64,000 nt of DNA from Oscillospiraceae bacterium (GCA_902761635.1 CACWLG010000008.1:1-64000), one strand, 5' to 3'; counted from the stretch's first letter, positions 1 through 9,328 are shown. The notes: generated from the sequence alone by a model not told the origin. Program-made: numbers and translations.

Positions 1-141
1 AATGATGGTGCCCTCGAAAGCCTGGGTGCGCTCACGGTTGCCTTCCTTGACACGGACGAGAACACGGACGGTATCGCCCACGTTCATTTCGGGCAGTTCA
101 TCCTTGGTGTACTGCTCGGAGAGAATTTTGATCAGATCCAT
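1..141 (-). CDS. rplS: Ribosomal protein L19, 5' part (cut by window edge)
   Basis: The reverse strand opens with [19 protein letters not shown] and continues through a [18 protein letters not shown] segment, the conserved N-terminal part of large-subunit protein L19. L19 sits at the 30S-50S interface. Only 47 codons lie inside the window; the rest is beyond position 1. The ATG at 141 has an AAGGAAGG ribosome binding site about eight bases upstream. The gene has its own promoter and leader (142-275), so it is transcribed separately from the radical SAM pair upstream. Confidence 0.95.
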   Translation of the reverse strand, partial: MDLIKILSEQYTKDELPEMNVGDTVRVLVRVKEGNRERTQAFEGTII

Positions 142-274
142 TGTATGATCCTTCCTTTTATAGACGTTCTTATCAGAGGGACACAGCCTTGACAGCGGAC
201 CGCCTTATTCGCGGCTGCGCAAGTTCTCCCTGCGCAAGCTATGGTATATTACCATACATTCAGGCACAATGCAA
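142..274 (-). promoter_or_regulatory. rplS promoter and possible structured leader
   Basis: Reading the minus strand, TTGCAT (269-274) and TAATAT (246-251) are separated by 17 bases and form a good vegetative promoter. The roughly 100-base leader that follows contains AGGGA (227-231) and TCCCT (177-181), which can pair and enclose an inner GC-rich element. L19 leader RNAs that autoregulate rplS are known in Firmicutes, but I could not match the family consensus by eye. The promoter is more certain than the leader. Confidence 0.6.
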
Positions 275-281
275 GGGGTTT

Positions 282-941
282 TTATCGAAAAATCTCCATA
301 TTCTCAAGATAATTTTCAATTCTTGTAAAACGGGCAAAATCCGGCGCGATCCCGGGCTCAAGCTGTCGGAGCGCGTCTGCCAGCAGAGCCGGATTCAAGG
401 TCGGCTCCTGGGCAGAGATGACGGCGCAGAGCTCGACCGCGTTTTCCCCTGCCGCAAAGCGGATCTCCCGGATGGCCGGGCGGATATCGCTCTGTCCCTG
501 GCCGCGCTTGGTCTTCTTTTCGATCACGATCGCATCCTGCGCATAGAATCGGTTCAGCTTATCCGCCATTTCGGCAAGCGGTCTGTCATCATATTCGAAC
601 GCGCCTCGGATCTCCAGGTACTTGAGCAGTGCCGTCCTGTTTACCTGCTCATAGCAGTCTGCGACCCGGATGCCCTCTGGCATCACGGCTGTGAGCCTTG
701 CAGGCAGCTCACGGAGGTCCGCATCCCCCTTGAGGCGAAAGTCCATGATCTCGCAATAGCTTTCAACGCCGACCGAAAGCGGCAGCGCGATGGAGATCTG
801 CGGGTGGGGATTGAAGCCCTCAGAATACCTGAGCTCGTATTCCGCGCGCGAAAACGCCCGCTGCATGGTGTGCATCAGGTCCAGATGGGAGATATAAACT
901 GCCCGCCCGGTTTTTTCAAAGCGAAGGCGCAGCTTATCCAT
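282..941 (-). CDS. TIGR03936-family radical SAM-associated protein (DUF2344)
   Basis: This 219-residue protein begins MDKLRLRFEKTGRAVYISHL and contains the EGFNPHPQISIALPLSVGVES segment typical of DUF2344/TIGR03936 proteins. The family accompanies, or is fused to, the TIGR03960 radical SAM protein, and its molecular role is unknown. The start at 941 follows GGAAGGAGG and overlaps the end of the radical SAM gene by eight bases, so the two are translationally coupled. The C-terminus reaches 282, close to the rplS promoter. No catalytic motif of its own is visible. Confidence 0.9.
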   Translation of the reverse strand: MDKLRLRFEKTGRAVYISHLDLMHTMQRAFSRAEYELRYSEGFNPHPQISIALPLSVGVESYCEIMDFRLKGDADLRELPARLTAVMPEGIRVADCYEQVNRTALLKYLEIRGAFEYDDRPLAEMADKLNRFYAQDAIVIEKKTKRGQGQSDIRPAIREIRFAAGENAVELCAVISAQEPTLNPALLADALRQLEPGIAPDFARFTRIENYLENMEIFR

Positions 942-2769
942 CGCACTTGCCTCCTTCCATGAGCTTCAGTGCCCCGCAGGCAGAGCACTGGTGCCGGCAG
1001 TCCGGCGAGAGTGTGGAGCTGTAGCATTTTTCCCGCTCCCGCTTGAGATGCTCCTTGCGTACGCCGACGTCGATCATATCCCAGGGCAGCACCTCCTCGG
1101 TGCCGCGCTCCCGCTCGGCATAAAAGGCAGGCGAAAGACCGTGCTTTTCGAGGGAGCGCATCCAACGGTCAAAGCTGAAATAGTCTGTCCAGGCCTCCAG
1201 CCTGCCGCCGTCTCTCCAGACCTCCTCCAGTACCGGCGCAAGACGCCTGTCCCCGCGGGAGAGCACAGCCTCCACAACGCTGGTGTCCGCGTCATGCCAG
1301 TTGTAAATCACGTTGCGGGAATTGATGCTGCTGCGCAGGAGATTGACCCGCCGGAGGTATTCCTCTTTACTGATCTGAGGCTCCCACTGGAAAGGACTGT
1401 GGGGCTTGGGAATGAAGCAGGAGGTTGAGACCGTGATCTTCACGCCGCGGTTTTTGTTTTTTGCGTTTTCCCGCCAGCAGTGGAGGATGCGCCCTGCCAT
1501 GTCCGCAATGCCGATGATATCCTCATCCGTCTCCGTGGGCAAGCCGAGCATATAATAGAGCTTGACCGAATTCCAGCCGCCCGCGAAGGCGATGGCACAG
1601 GTGTTGAGCAGATCCTCCTCCGTGACATTTTTATTGACGGCGTCACGCAGGCGCTGGCTGCCGCCCTCGACAGCAAAGGTCAGGCCGCTTTTTCTCACCT
1701 TTTGAAGCTTTTCCATGATCTCCATGGAAAAATTATCGGCACGCAGGGAGGGCAGCGACAGGCCGATGCTGCGGCTTTCGCAGTAATCCAGCAGCCCGTC
1801 ACAGAGGTCGGGCAGCGGGCGGTAATCGCTGGTGGAGAGGGACAGGAGCGTCACATCCTCATGTCCGGTGTTTTTCAGGGCCTCGATCCCCTGCCTGATC
1901 AGAGTTTCGGGCTTTTTAGCGCGGATGGGGCGATAGATATAGCCCGCCTGGCAGAAGCGGCAGCCGCGCACACAGCCGCGAAAAAGCTCGAGATTCACCC
2001 GGTCATGCACGACCTCGGTAGAGGGGACGATGGGTATGGTGGGATAAGGGGCCTTGTCCAGATCCACGATCACGCGCTTGGTAACGCGCTCCGGTGCGCC
2101 CTCCTCTGCCGTGATCGATGCGACGGTCCCGTCTTCGTTATACGCAACGCTGTAGAGAGAGGGCACATATACGCCGCCAATCTGCGCGGCCTTTCGCAGG
2201 AAGTCACGCTTGGACCAGTTCTCGAGCTTTGCCTGATGCAAAAGCGTGAGCAGGTCGTTGTTCATCTCCTCTCCCTCACCGATAACGAAGAGGTCGATGA
2301 ATTCCGCCATCGGCTCGGCATTGACTGCCGCGGAACCTCCCGCAAAGACCAGAGGCAGAAGGGATTGTCTGTCGGCAGAGCGAAGCGGCAGACCCGCCTG
2401 GTCGATCATATCCAGCACGGTGGTATAGGCCATCTCATAGCCGACGGAAAAGGCCAGCGCGTCAAACTGATCGAGACTGTCACCGCTCTCCAGGGCGTAG
2501 AGCGGGATGCCTGCCTTTTTCATTTCCTCATACATGTCCCCCCAGGGAGCAAACACGCGCTCGCACCAGACAAAGTCCAGACTGTTCATGGTGTGGTACA
2601 GAATGCTCATGCCGAGGTTTGACATGCCGATCTCATAGGTATCCGGGAAACAGAAGGCGACGCGCAGATCGACCTTCTCCTTATCCTTGATGATCTGATT
2701 ATATTCGCCCCCCGTATAGCGCGCAGGCTTCTGCACGCGGGGCAGGATACGTTCCAGTCTCTTGTCCAT
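934..2769 (-). CDS. TIGR03960-family B12-binding-like/radical SAM protein
   Basis: The protein is about 611 residues. An N-terminal B12-binding-like region (about 30-190) precedes a radical SAM core with the [4Fe-4S] ligands C266, C270 and C273 in FRGCVRGCRFCQAGY. The C-terminus carries a further Cys cluster (CRHQCSACG) that could hold a second cluster. The family is widespread in Clostridia and always paired with the DUF2344 protein, but its substrate is unknown. I chose the ATG at 2769 because GGGAGAG precedes it at good spacing; an in-frame ATG six codons upstream is the alternative. The M50 protease gene ends 30 bases upstream, suggesting one operon. Confidence 0.92.
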   Translation of the reverse strand: MDKRLERILPRVQKPARYTGGEYNQIIKDKEKVDLRVAFCFPDTYEIGMSNLGMSILYHTMNSLDFVWCERVFAPWGDMYEEMKKAGIPLYALESGDSLDQFDALAFSVGYEMAYTTVLDMIDQAGLPLRSADRQSLLPLVFAGGSAAVNAEPMAEFIDLFVIGEGEEMNNDLLTLLHQAKLENWSKRDFLRKAAQIGGVYVPSLYSVAYNEDGTVASITAEEGAPERVTKRVIVDLDKAPYPTIPIVPSTEVVHDRVNLELFRGCVRGCRFCQAGYIYRPIRAKKPETLIRQGIEALKNTGHEDVTLLSLSTSDYRPLPDLCDGLLDYCESRSIGLSLPSLRADNFSMEIMEKLQKVRKSGLTFAVEGGSQRLRDAVNKNVTEEDLLNTCAIAFAGGWNSVKLYYMLGLPTETDEDIIGIADMAGRILHCWRENAKNKNRGVKITVSTSCFIPKPHSPFQWEPQISKEEYLRRVNLLRSSINSRNVIYNWHDADTSVVEAVLSRGDRRLAPVLEEVWRDGGRLEAWTDYFSFDRWMRSLEKHGLSPAFYAERERGTEEVLPWDMIDVGVRKEHLKREREKCYSSTLSPDCRHQCSACGALKLMEGGKCDG

Positions 2770-2799
2770 ATTTCTCTCCCAAAGCATAATAATATCATT

Positions 2800-3390
2800 T
2801 TATATGATTTTCCCGCTTTTTACAAGTGCTTCCTCCTCATTTTGAAAAAGCAGAAGCCAGATCGCGGCTGCAAGCAGGCTTGTACTTTTTTCCCACAGGG
2901 CCAGTGCCACGCCTCCAAGAAGCAGCAACGCGAGCAAGGCTCCGCTCACCAGGCGGAAGAATGCCGTCCCGCGAGCTTCTCCAAGACACAGAATACAGAG
3001 CTGAGAGAATACGCGGCCGCCGTCGAGCGGTAAAATGGGCAGCAGATTAAACGCTGTCAGCAGCAGGCTCAGCCTGGCACTTTCTTTCAGCCACGAGATC
3101 CTGCTGAAGCTCAGGAGGGCATAGACTGTCCCGCCCACAGGCCCGGCCAGTGCGGCCAGGATATGGCCAAACGGTGTGCAGGTGCCGGAATAGCCGATGC
3201 AAAGCCCCTGCGCTTCCATTCTCAGGCCGGTTATCCTCTGCCCCAGAAGACGCAGGGCCAGGACGTGTGACAGCTCGTGCGCCGCAATCGGCAGCAATAT
3301 CGCGGGAAGCAGAGACAGGGCTTGCCGATAGTACAGGCAGATCGCGAGGTATACCACTGTTAAACTGAGAAAAAGCCGCTTTCTGTCCAT
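2800..3390 (-). CDS. M50-family site-2-type metalloprotease, membrane
   Basis: The 196-residue hydrophobic protein carries the zinc motif HELSH in an early membrane segment (PIAAHELSHVLALRLLG) and the second M50 motif NLLPILPLDGGRV near the C-terminus. These are the metal ligands and the catalytic Glu of intramembrane proteases such as SpoIVFB. At this length it is a compact SpoIVFB-like form without PDZ or CBS domains. A role in pro-sigma-K processing is possible but cannot be decided from sequence. The start at 3390 follows GGGGAGGGG; an in-frame ATG 15 codons upstream lacks a comparable site. Confidence 0.88.
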   Translation of the reverse strand: MDRKRLFLSLTVVYLAICLYYRQALSLLPAILLPIAAHELSHVLALRLLGQRITGLRMEAQGLCIGYSGTCTPFGHILAALAGPVGGTVYALLSFSRISWLKESARLSLLLTAFNLLPILPLDGGRVFSQLCILCLGEARGTAFFRLVSGALLALLLLGGVALALWEKSTSLLAAAIWLLLFQNEEEALVKSGKII

Positions 3391-3441
3391 GTGCTCCCCT
3401 CCCCTGCATGTATATGCGCAGTCAGGGTGAGACATGAAACG

Positions 3442-3463
3442 GCCCCCGGCCGACGCCGGGGGC
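3442..3463 (-). terminator. Hairpin terminator after pepD
   Basis: A perfect nine-base stem (GCCCCCGGC / GCCGGGGGC) with a four-base loop sits 12 bases beyond the pepD stop codon. The U tract on the minus strand is short (GTTTC), so termination may be partial. Confidence 0.6.
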
Positions 3464-3474
3464 TCAGGATGAAC

Positions 3475-4926
3475 TTACTTCCAGTTCTCCAGAAAGCTGC
3501 GCATGATGTTGTACAGACGTTCTGTGGAGCTGATGCTCAAGCGCTCACGCACAGAGTGTACCTCGCAGAGGTCGGGACCGAGCGAAACGCAGTCAAAGTC
3601 CGGTCGCTTTTCCATAAACAGGCCGCATTCAAGTCCGCCGTGCGTGGCAGTGATGCCCGGTTCTCTGCCCAGGATCTTCGCGCAGGCGGCACTCATGGCA
3701 TCGCGCAGGCGGGATTCCTTTTTATAGGACCAGGCAGGATAAGGATCATGGGTGGAGAAGGATGCTCCGAAGAGCGAGCAGAGAGCCTGCAGGCGCTCGG
3801 CCAGCATCTCCTTCTGACTGCCGATGGAGGAGCGAAGGCTGAAATAAAGGCCGATCCCCTCTTCTTCTGTTTTGATCACGCCGAGGTTCATGGAGGTCTG
3901 CACCAGGCCGGGGATATCCATGCTCATTGCCTCCACGCCATAGGGGGCAAGCAGCAGCATGCCGAGCAGGGCTTTGGTTTTTGCAGCCGAAAACACGCTC
4001 TCTGCCGCCTCGGTATCTGCGCTTCTCATGCCGAGGCCCGGATCGGGCGTTGCATATTCCGTGCGGAACATCGCCTCATCCGCCTTGCACATTTCTTCAA
4101 AGCAGCCTGCCTTCTCTGCCGGAACAGCCACAACGGAGCGGCAGAAGAGCGGAATGACATTGGTGAAGGTGCCGCCCTCCATGGAGGCGATGCGAAGGCC
4201 TGTCTCCTTTTCCGCCCGGTAAAGAAAGCGTCCCATGAGCTGGGTCGCGCTGGCACGGCCCTTGTCGATCTCAGCGCCGGAGTGTCCGCCCTTGAGACCG
4301 TCGATCACGACCTCAAAAAAACGCCAGCCGTCGGGCGCTTTTTCCCAGTCGGCCTGAAAGAGGCAATCCACGCGCACGCCGCCGGCACAGCTGACGGTCA
4401 GATATCCCTCCTCCTCGGAGTCAAGATTGATGAGATTGCGCCCCTCCAGCATGGAGAGATCCACGCTGTCGGCGCCGAACATGCCCGTCTCCTCATCGGT
4501 TGTAAAAAGTGCCTCCAGCCGGGGATGCCTGAGCGTATCGTCGTCGAGCAGGGCCATCGTAATGGCAACACCGATGCCGTTGTCCGCGCCAAGGCTCGTC
4601 TTATCAGCCTTGACCCAGTCGCCGTCCACTACAAGCCGCAGTCCATCGGTCTTCATGTCGATGCCGCAGTCCGGCTCTGAGGCGCAGACCATGTCAATAT
4701 GCCCCTGCAGGATCAGCGGCTCGGCATTCTCGTAGCCGGGGGTCGCGTCCTTCCAGATGATGACATTGTTCATTTCATCCTGTTTGCAGCGCAGCCCGCG
4801 CTCCTGCGCAAACCTGACGCACAGATCGCTGATTTGTTTTGTGTTGCCGGAACCATGCGGCACCGAGCAGAGCATTTCAAAAAATTCAAAAACCTTTTCT
4901 GGCTTCAAGCCTTGCAATACTGCCAT
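3475..4926 (-). CDS. pepD: Aminoacyl-histidine dipeptidase (M20 metallopeptidase)
   Basis: The 483-residue protein matches PepD/carnosinase-type M20 peptidases. It has the LILQGHIDMVC metal-binding motif, the SLGADNGIGVAITMALL motif and the catalytic segment LFTTDEETGMFGA, followed by a dimerisation-domain region containing LKGGHSGAEIDKGR and a C-terminal THGGLECGLF motif. It should hydrolyse Xaa-His and related dipeptides in the cytoplasm with two metal ions. The start at 4926 is preceded by GGAGGG at proper spacing; an upstream in-frame Met lacks this. Hairpins flank the gene, so it is probably monocistronic. Confidence 0.93.
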   Translation of the reverse strand: MAVLQGLKPEKVFEFFEMLCSVPHGSGNTKQISDLCVRFAQERGLRCKQDEMNNVIIWKDATPGYENAEPLILQGHIDMVCASEPDCGIDMKTDGLRLVVDGDWVKADKTSLGADNGIGVAITMALLDDDTLRHPRLEALFTTDEETGMFGADSVDLSMLEGRNLINLDSEEEGYLTVSCAGGVRVDCLFQADWEKAPDGWRFFEVVIDGLKGGHSGAEIDKGRASATQLMGRFLYRAEKETGLRIASMEGGTFTNVIPLFCRSVVAVPAEKAGCFEEMCKADEAMFRTEYATPDPGLGMRSADTEAAESVFSAAKTKALLGMLLLAPYGVEAMSMDIPGLVQTSMNLGVIKTEEEGIGLYFSLRSSIGSQKEMLAERLQALCSLFGASFSTHDPYPAWSYKKESRLRDAMSAACAKILGREPGITATHGGLECGLFMEKRPDFDCVSLGPDLCEVHSVRERLSISSTERLYNIMRSFLENWK

Positions 4927-4945
4927 TTTTCCCTCCTGTAAACAC

Positions 4946-4967
4946 AGCCCATGCCGTGGCATGGGCT
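4946..4967 (-). terminator. Hairpin after the ABC operon
   Basis: AGCCCATGCC and GGCATGGGCT form a near-perfect palindrome between the last gene of the ABC transporter operon (ending at 4986) and pepD. Only GTTT follows on the minus strand, so it is a weak intrinsic terminator or a stabilising stem. Confidence 0.5.
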
Positions 4968-4985
4968 GTTGTGCTTTTTGACCGA

Positions 4986-5456
4986 TCAGAACTCCGCGCC
5001 GGCGAGGAGGTCTTCCTCTTCGGTGGGTATCTCTTCATCCTGCATTTCTGCCTCCGTAGGCGTGGAGATAAACTCACTCAGCCAGGCATCCTGAGGCAGA
5101 TTCGCCAGGTAACCGGGGACGTTCAGTATAATACCATCCATGCTGTAGGGAAGCTTCAAGGAGATGTCGACCATCTTTTCATCGCCGCCTTTTTCTTCGA
5201 TCACGCCGAGCGTCATCTTGAAGTTCTGGCCGATGTTGGTGGTCATACCGCGCTCACGTGCGGCAAGTCTCGCGATCTGCTCGCCTTTCACATAGACATT
5301 GACGCGATAGGGCGCCTTGTAGCTCTCGCCGTTATACTCCAGGGTCTTATTGTCGACATAGACCGTATGTCCCCGGCCGATGACCATCATGCAGGCCGCG
5401 ATGGCAAGCAGGATCGCAACGGCGCCGATCCGGAAAAGAAGCCTTCTCTTATTCAT
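4986..5456 (-). CDS. Small membrane-anchored protein of the ABC importer operon
   Basis: The product is 156 residues: a short basic N-terminus (MNKRRLLFRIG), one membrane segment (about residues 8-28), then an extracytoplasmic domain with YVDNKTLEYNGESYKAPY and an acidic C-terminal tail (EEIPTEEEDLLAG). The ATG at 5456 lies inside the end of the preceding permease gene (eight-base overlap), so it is translationally coupled to the transporter. I do not recognise an enzymatic family; small proteins in this position accompany similar clostridial importers. An accessory or assembly role is inference from position only. Confidence 0.75.
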   Translation of the reverse strand: MNKRRLLFRIGAVAILLAIAACMMVIGRGHTVYVDNKTLEYNGESYKAPYRVNVYVKGEQIARLAARERGMTTNIGQNFKMTLGVIEEKGGDEKMVDISLKLPYSMDGIILNVPGYLANLPQDAWLSEFISTPTEAEMQDEEIPTEEEDLLAGAEF

Positions 5457-6570
5457 GCTTATCGGCCTCCTCCTGCGCAAGCTGCAGCTGCTGGGCATTC
5501 TGGCTCTTGTGCTTGCGTTTCTTGGTCTCATACATGATGAGCGCCACAGTGATAACGGCATAGGAGACAAAGACACGGAAATACTCACCGATCATGGAGT
5601 CGCCCGTGATCTCAGCGCCTGCCTTGGGCGCGACAATAAACATGGTGTGGAACAGGATAACGCCGAGGAAAACATTGCCGATGGAAGCCTTGTCCACACT
5701 GGCACCGCCAACCAGCAGAGCCGCGATACAGAACATGCCGATCTGCGAATGGGAGCTGTAGGTGGCGATATTGCCCATATTCTGGAGATAGATGACCATT
5801 CCGAAGCCTGCCAGTACCGTGGACATGACGATGGAAATGATGCGGGTGCGCTCGACATTGATACCGGCATCGCGGGCCACGTTCATGTCCTGGCCGACCG
5901 CGCGCATATCCTGACCAAGCTTGGTTTTGCGAAACCATACGATGAAAAGGCACAGCACCCCGATGATGAGGAAGGTCAGCACCGGGATCTTCACTCCGCT
6001 GATACGCACGGCCAGCAGATTGTCCAGGCACTGGCGCATATTCAGCAGGGACACCGTGTTGCGGATACCGTAGCCGCGGGGCAGCTTGATGGAAAAATGC
6101 TTGATCGGGATGATGGAGCCCATCATATACAGCACGATCAGCTGATAGATGCCGTTCATAAAGAAGCTGATGATGTAGCTCGTGATCATTTCACGGCCCT
6201 TCGCCATGTTCAGGATCTTGCCGCAGAACGCGCCAAGCAGCACAGAGATGGGGATGGAAATAATCATGGCCAGTACCACGCCGGGAATGCCCCAGATCTG
6301 CCAGTCAGAGACCAGGATCAGCGCAATCTCTCCTGCCATGGCGCCGAGGGTCATGCCGAAGTTCAGGCCCATACCGGACATGATGGGGATCAGCAGCGCC
6401 AGAATCAGGAAAATGTTGCGGCCCATACGGGTCACGATCTCGTTGATGAGATAGCCCCAGGAGAAGCCTGAGATCGGAATGCAGACCGCGCAGATCAGCA
6501 CGAACATGAGGGGAACACTGTTGTCACGGACGAAGGACAAAATTTTGCCGGCAGTAATCTTGTTTTTCAT
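5449..6570 (-). CDS. ABC transporter permease 2 (BPD_transp_2 family)
   Basis: The 373-residue polytopic protein has the GMGLNFGMTLGAMAGEIAL and GQDMNVARDAGINVERTR segments typical of the ribose/nucleoside-type (BPD_transp_2) permease family. The cytoplasmic coupling loop is near residue 240 and the C-terminal tail is charged (EEADKHE). It overlaps the previous permease stop by four bases (ATGA) and the next gene by eight bases. With the other permease it should form the heterodimeric membrane channel of one importer. Confidence 0.9.
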   Translation of the reverse strand: MKNKITAGKILSFVRDNSVPLMFVLICAVCIPISGFSWGYLINEIVTRMGRNIFLILALLIPIMSGMGLNFGMTLGAMAGEIALILVSDWQIWGIPGVVLAMIISIPISVLLGAFCGKILNMAKGREMITSYIISFFMNGIYQLIVLYMMGSIIPIKHFSIKLPRGYGIRNTVSLLNMRQCLDNLLAVRISGVKIPVLTFLIIGVLCLFIVWFRKTKLGQDMRAVGQDMNVARDAGINVERTRIISIVMSTVLAGFGMVIYLQNMGNIATYSSHSQIGMFCIAALLVGGASVDKASIGNVFLGVILFHTMFIVAPKAGAEITGDSMIGEYFRVFVSYAVITVALIMYETKKRKHKSQNAQQLQLAQEEADKHE

Positions 6571-7643
6571 TTCGTCGCCTCCGTTTTCCTTGTCAGTGCA
6601 TAGAGGATCATGCCCTGGGAAGCCACGACACGGATAACCTCGCTCATATCCATGTGGATCATATTGTTCATCACGGTGGGCGTCATGGTGACGATGCCCT
6701 GAAAGAGGAAGGTGCCGATAATGACGTTGGCGATCGACGCCTTGTTTACGGACGCACCGCCGATCAAAATGGCGGAAACGGCGGGCAGCGCCATATAGAA
6801 GGGCGCCATATAGAGCTGGATGAAGCCGAAGCCCTGCTCATAGACCAGAATGCCAATAGCGGCAAGCCATGTGGAGAGGACAACGGAGAGCATGCGCATT
6901 TTATCCACGTTGACACCGGCAGCCTTGGCAAAGGTGGGGTTGGAGCCCACAGCCGTCATGGCCGTGCCGGTCTTGGTGTGCAGGAAGGCCCACATGCCGA
7001 AGGCAAGCACCGCAAAGAACAGGAGCGTGCCCGTGGGGATGGAGAGGTTGCCGATATTGATCTGCAGGAAGTTTGCAAGTACCTTGTCATAAAAGCCTTC
7101 CAGCGAGATCGTGGTCCTCAGGCCCTTGCCGGAGAAGCCCCAGACCATCGTCGGGCTGTGGTAGGGCAGCAGAAGCCACATCATGCACATGAAGGACACG
7201 GATGAGAAACCGACGTAAGTCGCGATCATCATCTCGCCGCCCTTGATCTTGTTGAGAAGCCAGCCGTAGAGAATGCCGAGAACAATAGCAAAGGGGGTGG
7301 CAATGAGAATTGCCATGAGAAAGCTCAACGGTCCGGTAAAGCCAAGCTCGATGGAGAGCGTAGCGCCCAGAAGGCCGGAGATAATGCCGAGCGGAAGGCC
7401 GAAGTTCAGGCCGCAGCCGGAGTGGATCATCGGCACCATGGCAAGCACCATGACAGCGTTCCAGCTGAAACGGTTGATGGTGTTGCTGATCTGCATCCAG
7501 AAGCCTGCGCCGACAATGGGGGCCGCAATATACAGCATCAGCAGGAAGGCTGCGATGATGAGTCTCGGCAGGCCGAAGGAGTCAACAAAGGCCTTGAGCC
7601 TGTCACGCAGCGTCATATTGGTTTTGTCTAATGTTTCGTTCAT
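6567..7643 (-). CDS. ABC transporter permease 1 (BPD_transp_2 family)
   Basis: This 358-residue polytopic permease is a diverged paralogue of the following one, sharing HSGCGLNFGLPLGIISGLLG and a GSNPTFAKAAGVNVDKMRM coupling-loop segment. The start at 7643 follows GAGGAGGG and lies ten bases after the ATPase stop. It is one half of the transmembrane channel. The two different permeases plus a double-domain ATPase resemble the nucleoside/simple-sugar importer class. Confidence 0.9.
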   Translation of the reverse strand: MNETLDKTNMTLRDRLKAFVDSFGLPRLIIAAFLLMLYIAAPIVGAGFWMQISNTINRFSWNAVMVLAMVPMIHSGCGLNFGLPLGIISGLLGATLSIELGFTGPLSFLMAILIATPFAIVLGILYGWLLNKIKGGEMMIATYVGFSSVSFMCMMWLLLPYHSPTMVWGFSGKGLRTTISLEGFYDKVLANFLQINIGNLSIPTGTLLFFAVLAFGMWAFLHTKTGTAMTAVGSNPTFAKAAGVNVDKMRMLSVVLSTWLAAIGILVYEQGFGFIQLYMAPFYMALPAVSAILIGGASVNKASIANVIIGTFLFQGIVTMTPTVMNNMIHMDMSEVIRVVASQGMILYALTRKTEATK

Positions 7644-7653
7644 GCTGCCCTCC

Positions 7654-9243
7654 TCACTTTACCATACTGACCATCAGCATACCGAACTCCTCCGAAGGCT
7701 TTGAGGCCGGGAGGATGCCGGCAACCTTGCCGCCGGAAATGATGGCGATGCGGTCACAGATCGAGCGGAGCTCTTCCAGCTCCGAGGAGATCATGACAAC
7801 GGTGACGCCGCTTTCCCTGTTGAACTTTCTGAGCGCTTCGAGCACCAGGGATTTGGCGCCCACGTCAATGCCCCGGGTCGGCTCGGACACAAAGAGGAAT
7901 TTTGGTTCCAGCGCGAAGGCCTTGGCAAGACATACCTTCTGCTGGTTGCCGCCGGAGAGTTCCTTCGCCTTCTGCTTGGAGCCGGTGCATTTGATGGCAA
8001 GCTCGTCGATATAGCGCTCGGTCACCTCGCGGATCGACTTTTCATCGCGCCACTTGACAAAACCGCCCAGGTAATTCTTCAGGAATTTGTTCTGTACCTG
8101 CATGGCGGGGAAGGCGACATTCCACTCCAGCGATTCATCCAGCAGCAGGCCCACACCGCGCCGATCCTCCGACACAAAGGCAAGGGACGCGTCCAGGCAC
8201 TTTCTGGGGCTGTTGAGCGGGATCTTTGCCCCGTCAAACTCCACGGTGCCGCCGGCCTCATACAGGCCCATGATTCCGTTGGGAATGCCCAGCTTGCCCT
8301 GGCCGGCCAGGCCGCCGATGCCCAGGATCTCACCCTCCTTGATATCAAGGCTTACGTCCCGCACGATCTCACCCGGCATATCCACCCAGAGGCGTCTGAT
8401 GGACATGATGGTTTTTGCGTCTGACTTATCGCGTATTTCGGATTTGGCGGTGGTTTCGACCGCTCTGCCAACCATCCGACTTGAAATCTCATTTACAGTG
8501 GTATTTGCTGCGGGCTCGTCCGAAACAACGTAACCGTCGCGCATAACCACAACTCTGTCACAGACTGCCAGGATCTCATGCAGTCTGTGCGTGATGAAAA
8601 TGACGGCGATGCCCTTTTCCGACATGGAGCGAATGGAGGCCAGCAGAGCTTCTGCCTCCTTCTCGGTAAGCACCGCGGTCGGCTCGTCGAGGATCAGGAT
8701 CTTGAGCTGATCCTTGCTGAGCTCACGCGCAATCTCCGTAAATTGCTTATGTCCGACAGGCATTTCGCTGATGACCATATTCTTGTCGATATGGAAGCCC
8801 ATCTTGTCGATGGCAGCCTCCGCCCGGCCGGTCATCACATTATAATCCAGCGTGTCGAGTCTGTCTCCGAAAACCTCGGAGATAACATTTTTCTTTTTCG
8901 GTTCGCGGTTAAGGAGGATATTCTCCGTGGCAGTAAAGCCAGGAATCAGAGAGAATTCCTGGTGCACCATGCCGATGCCGGCAGCAAGCGCGTCAAAGGG
9001 CGTGTTGAAGGTTACCTTCTCCCCGTTAATGAGGATATCGCCCTCATAACCGCCGGTGTCGCGGATCACGTCCATGCCAAAGAGGATTTTCATGAGGGTG
9101 CTCTTTCCTGCGCCGTTTTCTCCGCAGAGTCCCAGGACCTCGCCCTCGGCCAGGGTGAGGTTGATATCCGTCAGCACCTGGTTTCCGAAGAAGGCTTTTT
9201 TGATATTCCGCATTTCCAGAAGCGGAGCGTTGTTATTTGCCAT
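7654..9243 (-). CDS. Sugar/nucleoside-type ABC transporter ATP-binding protein, two ABC domains
   Basis: The protein is about 529 residues with two nucleotide-binding domains. The first half has an intact Walker A (GENGAGKST) and Walker B (LKILILDEPTAVLTE), but its signature region is degenerate (VGHKQFTEIARE). The second half has a degenerate Walker A (GLAGQGKLGIP), an intact signature (ELSGGNQQKVCLAKA) and a Walker B-like FLFVSEPTRGIDVG. This asymmetry is normal for RbsA/MglA-type ATPases. I chose the ATG at 9243 (MANNNAPLL), preceded by GGTGGG, over an in-frame start seven codons upstream. It energises the two downstream permeases. Confidence 0.93.
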   Translation of the reverse strand: MANNNAPLLEMRNIKKAFFGNQVLTDINLTLAEGEVLGLCGENGAGKSTLMKILFGMDVIRDTGGYEGDILINGEKVTFNTPFDALAAGIGMVHQEFSLIPGFTATENILLNREPKKKNVISEVFGDRLDTLDYNVMTGRAEAAIDKMGFHIDKNMVISEMPVGHKQFTEIARELSKDQLKILILDEPTAVLTEKEAEALLASIRSMSEKGIAVIFITHRLHEILAVCDRVVVMRDGYVVSDEPAANTTVNEISSRMVGRAVETTAKSEIRDKSDAKTIMSIRRLWVDMPGEIVRDVSLDIKEGEILGIGGLAGQGKLGIPNGIMGLYEAGGTVEFDGAKIPLNSPRKCLDASLAFVSEDRRGVGLLLDESLEWNVAFPAMQVQNKFLKNYLGGFVKWRDEKSIREVTERYIDELAIKCTGSKQKAKELSGGNQQKVCLAKAFALEPKFLFVSEPTRGIDVGAKSLVLEALRKFNRESGVTVVMISSELEELRSICDRIAIISGGKVAGILPASKPSEEFGMLMVSMVK

Positions 9244-9270
9244 ATCTGTTACCCACCTAATCAATTAACA

Positions 9271-9297
9271 GGGGGAGGGAGCGCCGCCCCCTCCCCC
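9271..9297 (-). other. GC-rich stem-loop between binding protein and ATPase genes
   Basis: GGGGGAGGG and CCCTCCCCC pair as a nine-base stem in the 85-base gap between the lipoprotein gene and the ATPase gene. There is no U tract after it on the minus strand. In binding-protein-dependent operons such stems commonly protect the binding-protein transcript or attenuate downstream expression; that role is inferred here. Confidence 0.45.
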
Positions 9298-9328
9298 CTT
9301 GGTTTTCTGTTTTTGGAGCCTTGGGAAA

